64,000 nt of DNA from Leifsonia sp. Root112D2 (GCF_001424905.1 NZ_LMCU01000001.1:2473480-2537479); one strand, 5' to 3'. Shown: positions 25,466 through 34,984, numbered from the stretch's first letter. Numbers and translations: made by a program. The notes: generated from the letters alone by a model not told the origin.

Positions 25466-25712
25466 ACGATTGTGATCCGGTCATCACCGGGGAGTCTTCG
25501 GAAGAACGGTGAGGCATCCGCCAGCGGGCGCTGAACCCAGTAGAACCGAACGGGTCGGGCCCGTCAGAGCCTATGAACAAGCGGTCGCTCACGGTGGCCG
25601 GATGCCGCCAGCCGGCATCCGCAGATCGAGAGCGGCAAGCGGGGTGGTACCGCGGCATCCGTTTTCTCCGGATGACGTCCTCGTGCAGATTGCTGACCTG
25701 CCCAGGAGAGAC
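25466..25712 (+). promoter_or_regulatory. Isoleucine T-box riboswitch of ileS
   Basis: The conserved T-box sequence GGGTGGTACCGCG lies at 25642-25654. A short Stem I is formed by CCGG-TCATCA-CCGG (25477-25490), whose loop shows the isoleucine codon ATC (25483-25485) as specifier. The AG-rich TCTTC-GAAGA hairpin follows. TCTCC (25665-25669) can pair with GGAGA (25705-25709), covering the ileS ribosome binding site. No T-run terminator is present. This fits the actinobacterial ileS T-box class that acts on translation: uncharged tRNA-Ile would free the binding site. A -10-like TAAGAT lies at 25452-25457. The rest of the 313-base gap after iclR has no gene. Confidence 0.92.
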
Positions 25713-28700
25713 ATGCCGTACCCCAAGTCTTCAGACTCTGACTCGAACGCCCAGGCGCCGGGCGTCGTACCGTCTCCCAACTTTCCCTCGATCGAGGCCG
25801 AGGTGCTGGAGTTCTGGAAGCAGGACGCAACCTTTCAGGCATCCATCGACAACCGCGAGGGCGCGCCCGAGTGGGTCTTCTATGATGGCCCACCCTTCGC
25901 CAACGGGCTGCCGCACTACGGGCACCTGCTCACCGGGTACGCGAAGGATCTCTTTCCGCGCTTCCAGACGATGCGCGGCAAGCTCGTGCACCGTCGCTTC
26001 GGCTGGGACACGCACGGTCTGCCCGCCGAGCTGGAAGCCGAGCGGCAACTCGGCATCACCGACAAGAGCCAGATCGAGCAGATGGGCATCGGCGCGTTCA
26101 ACGCCGCCGCCCGCGAATCCGTGCTGCGTTACACGCAGGAATGGCAGGAGTACGTCACCCGACAGGCACGCTGGGTCGACTTCGAGAACGACTACAAGAC
26201 GCTCGATACCGACTACATGGAGAGCGTGATCTGGGCGTTCAAGCAGCTGCACGACAAGGGGCTCGCGTACGAGGGCTACCGCGTGCTGCCGTACTGCTGG
26301 CGCGACCAGACGCCGCTCTCCAACCACGAGCTGCGCATGGACGACGATGTCTACAAGATGCGCCAGGACCAGACCGTCACGGTGACATTTCCGCTGGTGG
26401 GGGAGAAGGCCGAAGCGCTCGGGCTCACCGCCGTGCGGGCGCTCGCCTGGACCACCACGCCGTGGACTCTGCCGACGAACCTGGCGCTCGCCGTCGGGCC
26501 GGCCATCGAGTATGCCGTGGTGCCTGCGGGGCCGAACGGGGCCGCAGACGGGGCCGAGGCATCCGAATACCTGCTCGCGGCCGAGCTCGTGGGCAACTAC
26601 GCGAAGGATCTCGGCTACGACAGCGTCGAGGAGGCCGTCGCGGCCGTCTCGCGCAGCGTGACCGGAGCCGAGCTCGAGGGTGTGAGCTACGACCGGCTGT
26701 GGGATTACTACGCGGATGCCGACACCTACGGCACCGAGAACGCCTGGCGCATCCTCGTCGACGACTACGTTTCGACGGGCGAGGGCACGGGAATCGTGCA
26801 TCAGGCCCCGGCATACGGTGAAGACGACCAGCGTGTCTGCGAGGCCAATGGCATTCCCGTGATCATCTCGGTCGACGAGGGGGCGCGCTTTCTCGCATCG
26901 GTCACCGATGTCGCGGGCCTGCAGGTCTTCGAGGCCAATCGGCCGCTGATCCGGCTGCTGAGGGAGAACGACCGGCTGTTGCGCGAGGCCAGCTACGAGC
27001 ACTCCTACCCGCACTGCTGGCGCTGCCGCAACCCGCTCATCTACAAGGCGGTTTCCAGCTGGTTCGTGCGTGTCACCGAATTTCGCGACCGCATGGTTGA
27101 GCTCAACCAGCAGATCGACTGGGTGCCGGAGAACGTCAAGGACGGTCAATTCGGAAAGTGGATCGCCGGCGCACGGGACTGGTCGATCAGCCGCAACCGT
27201 TACTTCGGCTCCCCGATTCCGGTGTGGAAGAGCGACAACCCCGACTTTCCCCGCACGGATGTCTACGGCTCGCTCGCCGAGCTCGAGACCGACTTCGGGG
27301 TGCTGCCGCGCAACGCCGACGGCGAGCCCGATCTGCACCGCCCGTATATCGACGAGCTGACCCGGGCGAATCCGGATGACCCGAGCGGGGCATCCACCAT
27401 GCGGCGCATCCCGGATGTGCTTGACGTGTGGTTCGACTCCGGCTCGATGCCGTTCGCACAGGTGCACTATCCGTTCGAGAACCGAGAGTGGTTCGACTCG
27501 CACAGCCCCGCCGACTTCATCGTCGAATACATCGGACAGACCCGCGGCTGGTTCTACCTGCTGCACGTGCTCTCGACGGCGCTCTTCGACCGTCCAGCCT
27601 TCAAGCGCGTGATCAGCCACGGCATCGTGCTGGGCAGCGACGGCGCGAAGATGTCCAAGTCGCTGCGCAACTACCCCGATGTGAACGAGGTATTCGACCG
27701 TGATGGCTCGGATGCGATGCGCTGGTTCCTCATGTCCAGCCCGGTTCTGCGCGGTGGCAACCTGGTGGTGACCGAAGAGGGCATCCGTGAGGGCGTACGA
27801 CAGGTGATGCTGCCGCTGTGGAGCACGTGGTACTTCTTCTCGCTGTACGCGAATGCGTGCGGATACGAGGCGGTGCTTCGCACCGATTCCACCGACGTGC
27901 TCGACCGCTATCTGCTGGCGAAGACGCGCGACCTCGTCGCCGACGTGACAGCCGATCTTGAGGCACTCGATAGCACCATGGCCGCGGCCAAGCTGCGTGA
28001 CTTCGCCGATGTGCTCACGAATTGGTACGTGCGACGCTCGCGCGACCGATTCTGGGTGGGGGTTGCCCCGTCGACGGGCTCAGGCGCCGATGCGAGCGAT
28101 CCAGCACGCGAGGCCTTCGACACGCTGTACACCGTGCTCGAGACGGTCACCCGCCTGGCCGCTCCGCTGCTGCCGCTCGTCTCCGAGCGCATCTGGCAGG
28201 GGCTCACCGGCGGCCGCAGCGTGCACCTGACGGACTGGCCCGAGGCCGAGGCGTTCCCCGCGGATTCCGCACTCGTGACAGCCATGGATCGGGTTCGGCT
28301 GATCAGTTCCACCGTTCTCGCCCTGCGCAAGCAGGCCGGCCTGCGTGTTCGCCTGCCGTTGGCGCAGCTCACGATTGTGGTGGCAGACACCGCGGCGCTC
28401 GCACCGTTTGAGGCGATTCTGCGCGATGAACTCAACGTGAAGGCCGTCGAACTGGTCGAGCTCGGTGACTCGAGCGCCGGCGAATACGGCATCACGAGCA
28501 AACTGACGATCAACGCGCGCGCGGCTGGTCCGCGTCTCGGTCGAGACGTGCAGCGGGTCATCCAGGCCGCGCGTGCGGGGGACTGGTCCGAGTCCGACGG
28601 CGTCGTTACCGCCGGGGGCATCGCGTTGCAGCCGTCGGAGTACGACCTCGTGCTTGACGCGGGTGCGGCAGGCGGTGCTCTCGCGCTGCTCGAGGCCGGT

Positions 28701-29060
28701 GGCTTCGTGTTGCTGGAGACGACGACAACGCCGCAACTGGAGGCGGAGGGGCTCGCTCGCGACGTCATCCGCGCGGTGCAGGACACCCGCAAGGCCGCGG
28801 GGCTTGACGTGAGCGATCGCATCCAACTTTCGCTCAGCTTCTTCGACGAGTCGGATGCCGCGGCGGTCGCGTCGGCCGCCGAGGTAGACATCGCCGGTGA
28901 GACTCTCGCGGTGGAACTCAGCATCACGGCGGCTGCCGAATCGGTCGAGCCGTCGCTCGCAGCCGGGGTGTTCGCTCAGGAGTTCGAGGCACAACAGTTC
29001 GCCAATCGCGGACGCTTGATCGTCGCTGTGAAGCGCGCAGAAGGGAATTCGCATGACTGA
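25713..29060 (+). CDS. ileS: Isoleucyl-tRNA synthetase
   Basis: This is a class I aminoacyl-tRNA synthetase of 1115 residues that charges tRNA-Ile in the cytoplasm. The HIGH-type motif is HYGH (68-71) in PPFANGLPHYGH and the KMSKS loop is at 646-650. The editing domain lies between them (WTTTPWTLPTNLALAVG). The length and the C-terminal tubulin-like extension fit the long IleS type found in actinobacteria, archaea and eukaryotes. The ATG at 25713 has AGGAG four bases upstream, which is the site sequestered by the T-box leader. Its last eight bases overlap folC. A 629-residue open frame on the other strand is a shadow. Confidence 0.98.
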   Translation: MPYPKSSDSDSNAQAPGVVPSPNFPSIEAEVLEFWKQDATFQASIDNREGAPEWVFYDGPPFANGLPHYGHLLTGYAKDLFPRFQTMRGKLVHRRFGWDTHGLPAELEAERQLGITDKSQIEQMGIGAFNAAARESVLRYTQEWQEYVTRQARWVDFENDYKTLDTDYMESVIWAFKQLHDKGLAYEGYRVLPYCWRDQTPLSNHELRMDDDVYKMRQDQTVTVTFPLVGEKAEALGLTAVRALAWTTTPWTLPTNLALAVGPAIEYAVVPAGPNGAADGAEASEYLLAAELVGNYAKDLGYDSVEEAVAAVSRSVTGAELEGVSYDRLWDYYADADTYGTENAWRILVDDYVSTGEGTGIVHQAPAYGEDDQRVCEANGIPVIISVDEGARFLASVTDVAGLQVFEANRPLIRLLRENDRLLREASYEHSYPHCWRCRNPLIYKAVSSWFVRVTEFRDRMVELNQQIDWVPENVKDGQFGKWIAGARDWSISRNRYFGSPIPVWKSDNPDFPRTDVYGSLAELETDFGVLPRNADGEPDLHRPYIDELTRANPDDPSGASTMRRIPDVLDVWFDSGSMPFAQVHYPFENREWFDSHSPADFIVEYIGQTRGWFYLLHVLSTALFDRPAFKRVISHGIVLGSDGAKMSKSLRNYPDVNEVFDRDGSDAMRWFLMSSPVLRGGNLVVTEEGIREGVRQVMLPLWSTWYFFSLYANACGYEAVLRTDSTDVLDRYLLAKTRDLVADVTADLEALDSTMAAAKLRDFADVLTNWYVRRSRDRFWVGVAPSTGSGADASDPAREAFDTLYTVLETVTRLAAPLLPLVSERIWQGLTGGRSVHLTDWPEAEAFPADSALVTAMDRVRLISSTVLALRKQAGLRVRLPLAQLTIVVADTAALAPFEAILRDELNVKAVELVELGDSSAGEYGITSKLTINARAAGPRLGRDVQRVIQAARAGDWSESDGVVTAGGIALQPSEYDLVLDAGAAGGALALLEAGGFVLLETTTTPQLEAEGLARDVIRAVQDTRKAAGLDVSDRIQLSLSFFDESDAAAVASAAEVDIAGETLAVELSITAAAESVEPSLAAGVFAQEFEAQQFANRGRLIVAVKRAEGNSHD

Positions 29061-30423
29061 CGAACCGCAGGAAGACGATTTCACCGCCGCAGGCGACGCC
29101 GTCTACGAGACGCTGCTGACGCGTCTCGGTGAGGCGAATCCGCAGCCCCGGCTTGACGCCACCCGCCGTGCCGTTGAGCTGCTCGGCGACCCGCACCGCG
29201 CCTACCCGATCATTCATGTGACCGGTACGAACGGCAAGACGAGTACGAGTCGCATCGCCGCGAGCATCCTGCGTGCATACGGGTTGCGTGTCGGCCTGTT
29301 CACGAGCCCACACCTGGTGCGCTTCAACGAGCGCATCATGATCGACGGCTCGCCGATCAGCAATGAGGCGCTGGCCCGCAACTGGCAGGACATCGCACCG
29401 TATATAGAGATGACGGATGCCGCGCTCGAGGCGGAAGGGCAGGTGCGGCTCACCTTCTTCGAGGTCATGACCGTGCTCGCGTTTGCGTGCTTCGCGGACG
29501 CGACGGTTGACGTCGCGGTCATCGAGGTGGGCATGGGCGGGGAGTGGGACTCGACGAATGTCGGCGACGGTCAGGTTGCCGTCTTCACTCCGATCTCGCT
29601 CGATCACATGGCTCGACTCGGCAACACGGTTGCCGAGATCGCCCGCACCAAATCGGGCATCATCAAGCCGGCGGCCGATGTGGTCAGTAGCGTGCAGACG
29701 CCCGAGGCGCTGGCCGAGTTGAAGCGTGCTGCCGAACTGAGCGAGTCCACTCTTGCCGTGCAGGGTGTGGCCTTCGATGTGGTGTCGACGGATGTCGCGG
29801 TGGGCGGCCAACTGGTCACGGTGCGTGGGCTTGCGGGCACCTACGAGGCACTGTTTCTGCCGTTGTACGGCGACCATCAGGCGCAGAACGCCGCGGTGGC
29901 CGTAGCCGCCGTCGAGTCGTTTCTCGGGCGCGGCACACAGCCGCTGAAGCATGACCTGGTCGAGGAGGGGTTCGCGACGGCCACCTCGCCGGGGCGCCTG
30001 CAGCTCGTCGGCACCGACCCGACCGTGCTCGTGGATGCCGCCCACAACCCGAGCGGGGCGGCCTCGCTCGCCGCCGCGCTCAAGACCTACTTCGATTTCG
30101 ACGAGATCGTCGTCGTACTCGCTGTTCTCGCCGACAAGGATGCACACGGCATCGTCGACGAACTCGCCCCCGTTGTCACGCGATTCAATGTGACGCAGTC
30201 GCGCAGCGACCGCGCGCTCTCGCACGAAGATCTCACCGAGCGGGTGATGCACTGGACCAGGCCCGATATGACCTTCGAATACGACGACCTCTACAGCGCT
30301 CTCGATGACGCACGGGCCTGGGCGGGTGCCGCGCCGCGCCGCGCGGTAGTCGTGACGGGCTCCATCGTGCTCACCGGCGAAGCCATGGCCATCGCCGAGG
30401 ATCGCGGCTGGAAGGAGAGTTGA
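29053..30423 (+). CDS. folC: Bifunctional dihydrofolate/folylpolyglutamate synthase
   Basis: This 456-residue Mur-ligase-family enzyme adds glutamate to folates and, in bacteria, usually also makes dihydrofolate from dihydropteroate. The P-loop TGTNGKTS is at 57-64, followed by GLFTSPHLVRFNERI, the folate-binding loop. VIEVGMGGEWDSTNV and the C-terminal-domain signature VDAAHNPSGA follow. It overlaps ileS by eight bases and the next gene by one, so the four genes ileS to ndk form one operon. Confidence 0.96.
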   Translation: MTDEPQEDDFTAAGDAVYETLLTRLGEANPQPRLDATRRAVELLGDPHRAYPIIHVTGTNGKTSTSRIAASILRAYGLRVGLFTSPHLVRFNERIMIDGSPISNEALARNWQDIAPYIEMTDAALEAEGQVRLTFFEVMTVLAFACFADATVDVAVIEVGMGGEWDSTNVGDGQVAVFTPISLDHMARLGNTVAEIARTKSGIIKPAADVVSSVQTPEALAELKRAAELSESTLAVQGVAFDVVSTDVAVGGQLVTVRGLAGTYEALFLPLYGDHQAQNAAVAVAAVESFLGRGTQPLKHDLVEEGFATATSPGRLQLVGTDPTVLVDAAHNPSGAASLAAALKTYFDFDEIVVVLAVLADKDAHGIVDELAPVVTRFNVTQSRSDRALSHEDLTERVMHWTRPDMTFEYDDLYSALDDARAWAGAAPRRAVVVTGSIVLTGEAMAIAEDRGWKES

Positions 30424-30830
30424 TGGCGGCGCAGGGTCGCGTGCGTGCCCGGCCTCCGGCTCGGCGCTCGGTGCAGCAGAGCCTTGGCTCCATCGTGCTC
30501 GGTTTTGAGGTCATCATCGTCTTTCTCGGTGCACTCGTCATCTTCGGACTCAAGGCGGCACCCGCCGCGTGGGCGCTCGGCGGGGGAGCGGCCATGGTGG
30601 TGGCGATGGCGGTCACCATCGCCCTGCTGCGCTACCGCTGGGGCTTCGTGGTCGGCTGGATACTGCAGCTGATCGTGATCGCATCCGGATTTCTCGTCGG
30701 CATGCTCTTCATTGTCGGCATCATCTTCACCGCCCTCTGGGCATACTGCATGATCACGGGAGCGCGGCTGGATCGCCAGACGCCTCCCGCGCCACCTGAA
30801 ACACCCATCGAAACGGAGAACCCCACATGA
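30423..30830 (+). CDS. DUF4233 membrane protein
   Basis: This 135-residue protein has four predicted membrane helices (SIVLGFEVIIVFLGALVIFG, then two central helices, then GFLVGMLFIVGIIFTALWAY), a basic N-terminus and a Pro-rich acidic tail. It matches the DUF4233 family, which in actinobacteria sits between folC and ndk, as here. The function is unknown. The ATG at 30423 overlaps the folC stop (TGATG) and has AAGGAG five bases upstream. A TTG one codon earlier is possible but less likely. Confidence 0.88.
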   Translation: MAAQGRVRARPPARRSVQQSLGSIVLGFEVIIVFLGALVIFGLKAAPAAWALGGGAAMVVAMAVTIALLRYRWGFVVGWILQLIVIASGFLVGMLFIVGIIFTALWAYCMITGARLDRQTPPAPPETPIETENPT

Positions 30831-31246
30831 GCACACCCGTCGAAGAAACCCTCGTTCTGGTTAAGCCGGATGGCGTGGCCCGCGGTCTGACCGGAGAGAT
30901 TCTGCGCCGCATCGAGGCCAAGGGCTATGCACTCGTCGATCTGCGGATGCTGCAGGCCGACCGTGATCTGCTTTCACAGCACTACGAGGAGCACCAGGGC
31001 AAGCCCTTCTATGAGCCGCTCGTCGAGTTCATGGAGAGCGGCCCGATCGTCGCGATCCGCGTTGCAGGAGACCGCGTGATCGAGGGCTTCCGCTCGCTCG
31101 CCGGCACGACGGACCCGACCACCGCCGCTCCCGGAACCATCCGCGGGGACCTCGCCCGCGACTGGGGCCTCAAGGTGCAGCAAAACCTGGTGCACGGCAG
31201 TGACTCGCCCGAGTCGGCCGCCCGCGAGCTCGCCCTCTGGTTCTAG
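30827..31246 (+). CDS. ndk: Nucleoside diphosphate kinase
   Basis: This 139-residue enzyme transfers the gamma phosphate between nucleoside tri- and diphosphates. The opening ETLVLVKPDGVARGLTGEI and the catalytic histidine in NLVHGSDS (His123) are both present, and the length is normal. It overlaps the DUF4233 stop as ATGA and is the last gene of the ileS operon. It is followed by a hairpin at 31256-31276. Confidence 0.98.
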   Translation: MSTPVEETLVLVKPDGVARGLTGEILRRIEAKGYALVDLRMLQADRDLLSQHYEEHQGKPFYEPLVEFMESGPIVAIRVAGDRVIEGFRSLAGTTDPTTAAPGTIRGDLARDWGLKVQQNLVHGSDSPESAARELALWF

Positions 31247-31255
31247 CGCTACCGT

Positions 31256-31276
31256 GCCCTGAGCTTGCCGAAGGGC
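31256..31276. terminator. REP-like hairpin between ndk and the VKOR gene
   Basis: GCCCT (31256-31260) and AGGGC (31272-31276) flank GAGCTTGCCGA, giving a hairpin of the CCCTGAGC-CGAAGGG kind seen as an extragenic palindrome in many actinobacteria. It lies between two converging genes and could end transcription from both sides. No T-run follows on either strand. Confidence 0.5.
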
Positions 31277-31285
31277 CAGGAACGG

Positions 31286-31885
31286 CTAGATGTTGTGCAG
31301 CCAGTCCAGCTTGATTTGGGCCAGAACAGCCACTATCGCGTAGCAGACGATGGTGATGAGGGGCACCCAGCTGTAGAGCGCTCCCGCGACACGCCGAACG
31401 GATGCCGGTACGGGTATATTTCCCGTCTTCAGGTTGTAGAGCGTTACGGCTAAGAATGTCGGGATCGTCACCGACCACGTGACCATGCACCACGGGCACA
31501 GCACGAAAAGCGCGTAGATGCTCTGGTCGATGAGGAAAATCACCAGCACGAGGGCTCCCAGAATGCCCAGGTTGAAAAGAATCCAGAACCATCGGGCGAA
31601 ACGCGCTTTGGCGAGTATTCCGACGCCGACAGCTATCACGGCGGGCCAGCAGGCGACGCCGATGAGGGGGTTGGGAAAGCCGAGAACGGCGCCCTGCCAT
31701 GAGTTGAGGTTCTTCGAGCACCCGATGAGCACGCTGAAGTTGCAGGAAAGCTGGGCCTGCGGATTTTCGAGCAACGCGAATTTGTCGAGCGTGAGTGCGA
31801 ACGCCGCGACGAAACCGATGGCCCCGGCGATGATGAGGAAGATAGCGAGAACGGTGGGGCGCTTGGACGGCTCGGTCAGGGTCAC
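31286..31885 (-). CDS. Vitamin K epoxide reductase (VKOR) family protein
   Basis: This 199-residue membrane protein has five hydrophobic helices. The VKOR redox residues are all present: the loop pair Cys48 and Cys56, and the active-site CPWC at 130-133. In actinobacteria, VKOR replaces DsbB, reoxidising a DsbA-like protein that forms disulfides outside the membrane and passing electrons to menaquinone. No DsbA domain is fused and no dsbA gene is adjacent. The start is GTG at 31885, with a poor ribosome binding site. The gene converges on ndk. Confidence 0.92.
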   Translation of the reverse strand: MTLTEPSKRPTVLAIFLIIAGAIGFVAAFALTLDKFALLENPQAQLSCNFSVLIGCSKNLNSWQGAVLGFPNPLIGVACWPAVIAVGVGILAKARFARWFWILFNLGILGALVLVIFLIDQSIYALFVLCPWCMVTWSVTIPTFLAVTLYNLKTGNIPVPASVRRVAGALYSWVPLITIVCYAIVAVLAQIKLDWLHNI

Positions 31886-31952
31886 TCTCGGATTATGGCA
31901 TAACCGGGTTTTGGGATCGCTGCCAATGACGGCGTCGCACCACGGGGCATGC

Positions 31953-32198
31953 GATAATGGAACGCAAGTCTCCCGGGCCGCGCCCGGCGAGACGCCAAAG
32001 AAGGCTTTTTGGGCGTGGATCGCCCTGTGACAGCTTGGTCGACAGTGACCAAGACGACATCGACCAGACGATGTGACCAGAGCCGTGAGCCGGTCGCATC
32101 AGTAAAGGATTCGTGGGCACCCGCACACAACGGGACCCGCACGAGAGAGTAACCGGATGGGCGGCGCGGCCTCCATTCGGCCGAGGAGTGCACCAGAG
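31953..32198 (+). promoter_or_regulatory. rne promoter and structured 5' untranslated region
   Basis: An extended -10, TGCGATAAT (31950-31958), is the best promoter candidate; the -35 is weak. The leader of about 235 bases before rne holds three clear hairpins. The first has GTCTC-CCGGGC pairing with GCCCGG-GAGAC (31968-31993). The second is GGGCG/CGCCC (32011-32025). The third is CTTGGTC/GACCAAG (32034-32040 with 32047-32053). In other bacteria RNase E cuts its own leader to set its level, and this leader could do the same, which is an inference. No gene lies in the gap 31886-32198. Confidence 0.55.
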
Positions 32199-34721
32199 AT
32201 GGTGGAAAAAGACAACACAACGAACAATTCGAGCGGGAACGACGGGCAGAAGCCCGCAGAGAAGAAGCGGGGCCGTCTCTTCGGCGCCCGCAAGGGATCG
32301 CGCAAGACCGAGTCGGCCGCTGCCGCTCCGGTCGCGACGCCTCCTGCTGCGCCTGTCGCGGACGCCCCCAAGGCGGATGCCGCTGCAGCCCCGGCACAGG
32401 AACAGCCGGCCCAGACCCCTGAGGTGAAATCCGAGAAGGTCGAGAAGTCCGACAAGCTCGAGAAGAACGCGCCGGCCGATCCGGCGCCGGCGGTTGCCAC
32501 GCGACCTGCAACGTCGATCCTGTTCCAGGCGCCCGACATCAAGCCGCTTCCGCCGCTTCCTCGTAACGAGCGCGACGACGATGACGACGAGGGCTCCTCG
32601 ACGATTCGCCGTCGCGCGCGCCGTCGCCCGGGCGACGAGAACCGCTCCGGAGACGATGACCCGGCCAACACGGTGATCAAGGTGCGGCGCCCGCGCGAAC
32701 AGCGTGAGCCCGAGCTCATCACCGAGCCGCAGCGCATCAAGGGCTCCACGCGACTCGAAGCCAAGAAGCAGCGCCGTCGAGACGGGCGCGATGCCGGCCG
32801 TCGTCGCCCCGTCATCACGGAGGCCGAGTTTCTCGCCCGCCGTGAGTCCGTAGACCGCAAGATGGTCGTGCGTGAGAAGGACGGTCGCATCCAGATCGGC
32901 GTGCTCGAGGACAGCGTGCTCGTGGAGCATTACGTCGCAAAGTCTCAGGAAGCATCCCTCATCGGGAATGTGTACCTCGGTCGCGTGCAGAACGTGCTGC
33001 CCAGCATGGAGGCGGCGTTCGTCGACATCGGTCGGGGCCGCAACGCCGTGCTCTACTCGGGTGAAGTCGACTGGGAGGCCGCTGCGGAGAACTCCGCCGA
33101 CGGCAAGAGCCAGGCCCGCCGTATCGAACTCGCTCTCAAACCCGGCGACAAGGTTCTCGTGCAGGTCACCAAGGATCCGGTCGGCCACAAGGGAGCCCGG
33201 CTCACGAGCCAGGTCTCGCTTCCCGGTCGGTACCTGGTCTACGTTCCCAACGGCTCCATGAACGGCATCAGCCGCAAGTTGCCTGACACGGAACGTGCCC
33301 GGCTGAAGAAGATCCTCAAGGAGGTGCTGCCCGACAACGTGGGCGTGATCGTGCGCACCGCTGCCGAGGGTGCCACCGACGAGCAGCTCACGCTTGACGT
33401 GAACCGGCTGACCGCCCAGTGGGCCGCCATCAGCAAGCAGGTCGAGAACGTCTCGGCACCCACGATGCTGCACAGCGAACCCGATCTGCTCATCAAGATC
33501 GTGCGCGACGTCTTCAACGAGGACTTCCACCAGCTCGTCATCGACGGCGACGAGGCTCGCGGCACCATCGAGAACTACCTCTCGCAGGTGGCACCCGATC
33601 TGGTCGAGCGCGTCGAGCGCTACGAGGGCACAAAGGACTCCTTCGACGAGTTCCGCATCTCGGAGCAGATCGAGAAGGCGCTCGACCGCAAGGTGTGGCT
33701 GCCCTCCGGCGGCTCGCTCGTCATCGACCGCACCGAGGCGATGACGGTCGTCGACGTGAACACCGGCAAGTTCGTCGGCTCGGGTGGCAACCTCGAGGAG
33801 ACCGTCACCAAGAACAACCTCGAGGCGGCCGAAGAGATCGTGCGCCAGCTGCGCCTGCGTGACATCGGCGGCATCATCGTGGTCGACTTCATCGACATGG
33901 TGCTCGAGACCAACCGCGATCTCGTGCTGCGCAGGCTCGTCGAGTGCCTCAGCCGTGACCGCACCAAGCACCAGGTGGCCGAGGTCACCTCGCTCGGGCT
34001 CGTGCAGATGACCCGTAAGAAGCTCGGACTCGGCCTGCTCGAGACCTTCAGCGAGCCGTGTGAGGTCTGCGCTGGTCGTGGCGTGATAGTGCACCACGAT
34101 CCCGTGACCAAGCACCGTCAGACGCAGCAGCCCCCGGTGGAGCGCCGTCGCGGCAAGGGCGGATCGGGCAACGGTGGCGGCAGCAGCCAGGCCCCGTCAG
34201 TTGCGCCGCACGCCATCACCGACGACGCGAAGAATGCGCTCGCGCAGATCGCAGCGAGCACGCTGGCCGCGCACGCAGCAGGCACGGCGGAAAAGGTTGA
34301 GCCGGCCGCCGCGGCCGACACGCAGGCACCGGATGCCGCTGCCCCTGCAGCGAAGACCACGCAAGCCGCCTCGCGTTCTCGCGGTCGTCGCTCGTCACGG
34401 GCATCCGCACCTCAGGGTGAGCAGTTGCCCATCGCATTCGAATCCAGCGATGAGTCGGCCACGCAGGCCGATGCTACGCCGCCCACGGAGCAGCGCACCG
34501 AGCACGTGGCGATTCTGGACATTTCTATCGACGTTCCGGTCAGAGCCAAGCGGCACGTGAAGACCAGCGAGGCGGAGCACCTGCTCGACTCGGTTCTTGA
34601 AGCGCTGCCGCAGCCCAAGCAGCCCGGCCAGGGCCGGAGCCGCAACCGTCGCGTGACGACGGCGGCGCTGTCCGGAGGCGTGGTAGCGGGAGAGGCGCGC
34701 GCGGCCGATCAGTCGGAGTAG
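32199..34721 (+). CDS. rne: Ribonuclease E/G family endoribonuclease
   Basis: This 840-residue endonuclease starts RNA decay and processes rRNA and tRNA. As usual in actinobacteria, the catalytic core lies centrally between disordered ends: an acidic/basic low-complexity N-terminus to about 205, and an Ala/Arg-rich tail after about 650. The S1 domain is at about 252-345 (IGNVYLGRVQNVLPSMEAAF). The catalytic aspartates are Asp519 in VVDVNTGKF and Asp563 in VVDFIDM. The zinc link is CEVC, where many relatives have CPxC. The ATG at 32199 has AGGAG ten bases upstream; an in-frame ATG at 32157 is an alternative. Its last 13 bases overlap the DUF4031 gene on the other strand. Confidence 0.95.
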   Translation: MVEKDNTTNNSSGNDGQKPAEKKRGRLFGARKGSRKTESAAAAPVATPPAAPVADAPKADAAAAPAQEQPAQTPEVKSEKVEKSDKLEKNAPADPAPAVATRPATSILFQAPDIKPLPPLPRNERDDDDDEGSSTIRRRARRRPGDENRSGDDDPANTVIKVRRPREQREPELITEPQRIKGSTRLEAKKQRRRDGRDAGRRRPVITEAEFLARRESVDRKMVVREKDGRIQIGVLEDSVLVEHYVAKSQEASLIGNVYLGRVQNVLPSMEAAFVDIGRGRNAVLYSGEVDWEAAAENSADGKSQARRIELALKPGDKVLVQVTKDPVGHKGARLTSQVSLPGRYLVYVPNGSMNGISRKLPDTERARLKKILKEVLPDNVGVIVRTAAEGATDEQLTLDVNRLTAQWAAISKQVENVSAPTMLHSEPDLLIKIVRDVFNEDFHQLVIDGDEARGTIENYLSQVAPDLVERVERYEGTKDSFDEFRISEQIEKALDRKVWLPSGGSLVIDRTEAMTVVDVNTGKFVGSGGNLEETVTKNNLEAAEEIVRQLRLRDIGGIIVVDFIDMVLETNRDLVLRRLVECLSRDRTKHQVAEVTSLGLVQMTRKKLGLGLLETFSEPCEVCAGRGVIVHHDPVTKHRQTQQPPVERRRGKGGSGNGGGSSQAPSVAPHAITDDAKNALAQIAASTLAAHAAGTAEKVEPAAAADTQAPDAAAPAAKTTQAASRSRGRRSSRASAPQGEQLPIAFESSDESATQADATPPTEQRTEHVAILDISIDVPVRAKRHVKTSEAEHLLDSVLEALPQPKQPGQGRSRNRRVTTAALSGGVVAGEARAADQSE

Positions 34722-34984
34722 CGGCGGTCTTTTGCCCGCACGCGCAGCCCGCTGTCGCGCAAGGCAATGACGAGTTCGCGGCCCGTGACGGGCGTTGCTC
34801 CGGCGGCCACCAGATCGGCGTAGCGGCGCTCGGGAACGTCGTAGTGGTCGAGGTCGAAGGCACGCGAAGGGATGGCGTTCTCCGCGGCGAAGGCGTGCAG
34901 TTCCTCCAGCGAGAAATCGCTGACAAGGTGGGAGAAGTAGGTGCCGTGCGCCGGCCACGCGGGCTGGTCGATCAACACGGTCAT
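34709..34984 (-). CDS. DUF4031 domain protein
   Basis: This small protein of 91 residues begins MTVLIDQPAWPAHGTYFSHL, the hallmark of DUF4031, and ends with an Arg/Lys/Asp-rich strand. The H-x-x-x-x-Y and DLDHYDVPE segments are conserved-looking polar clusters that may form a metal or nucleotide site. The function is unknown. It converges on rne with a 13-base overlap, so transcription of one could hinder the other. No membrane or export signal is seen. Confidence 0.85.
   Translation of the reverse strand: MTVLIDQPAWPAHGTYFSHLVSDFSLEELHAFAAENAIPSRAFDLDHYDVPERRYADLVAAGATPVTGRELVIALRDSGLRVRAKDRRYSD

Noticed and set aside
25731..27620. Open frame of 629 codons on the minus strand
   Set aside because: It is fully antisense to ileS, with no domain-like sequence and an Arg/His/Val-rich composition typical of shadows in high-GC DNA.
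31256..31276. Hairpin as a small RNA
   Set aside because: Only a short REP-like stem between converging genes, with no promoter.
31893..34115. Open frame of 740 codons on the minus strand
   Set aside because: Antisense to rne; its sequence is the mirrored codon pattern and ends in the VKOR upstream region.
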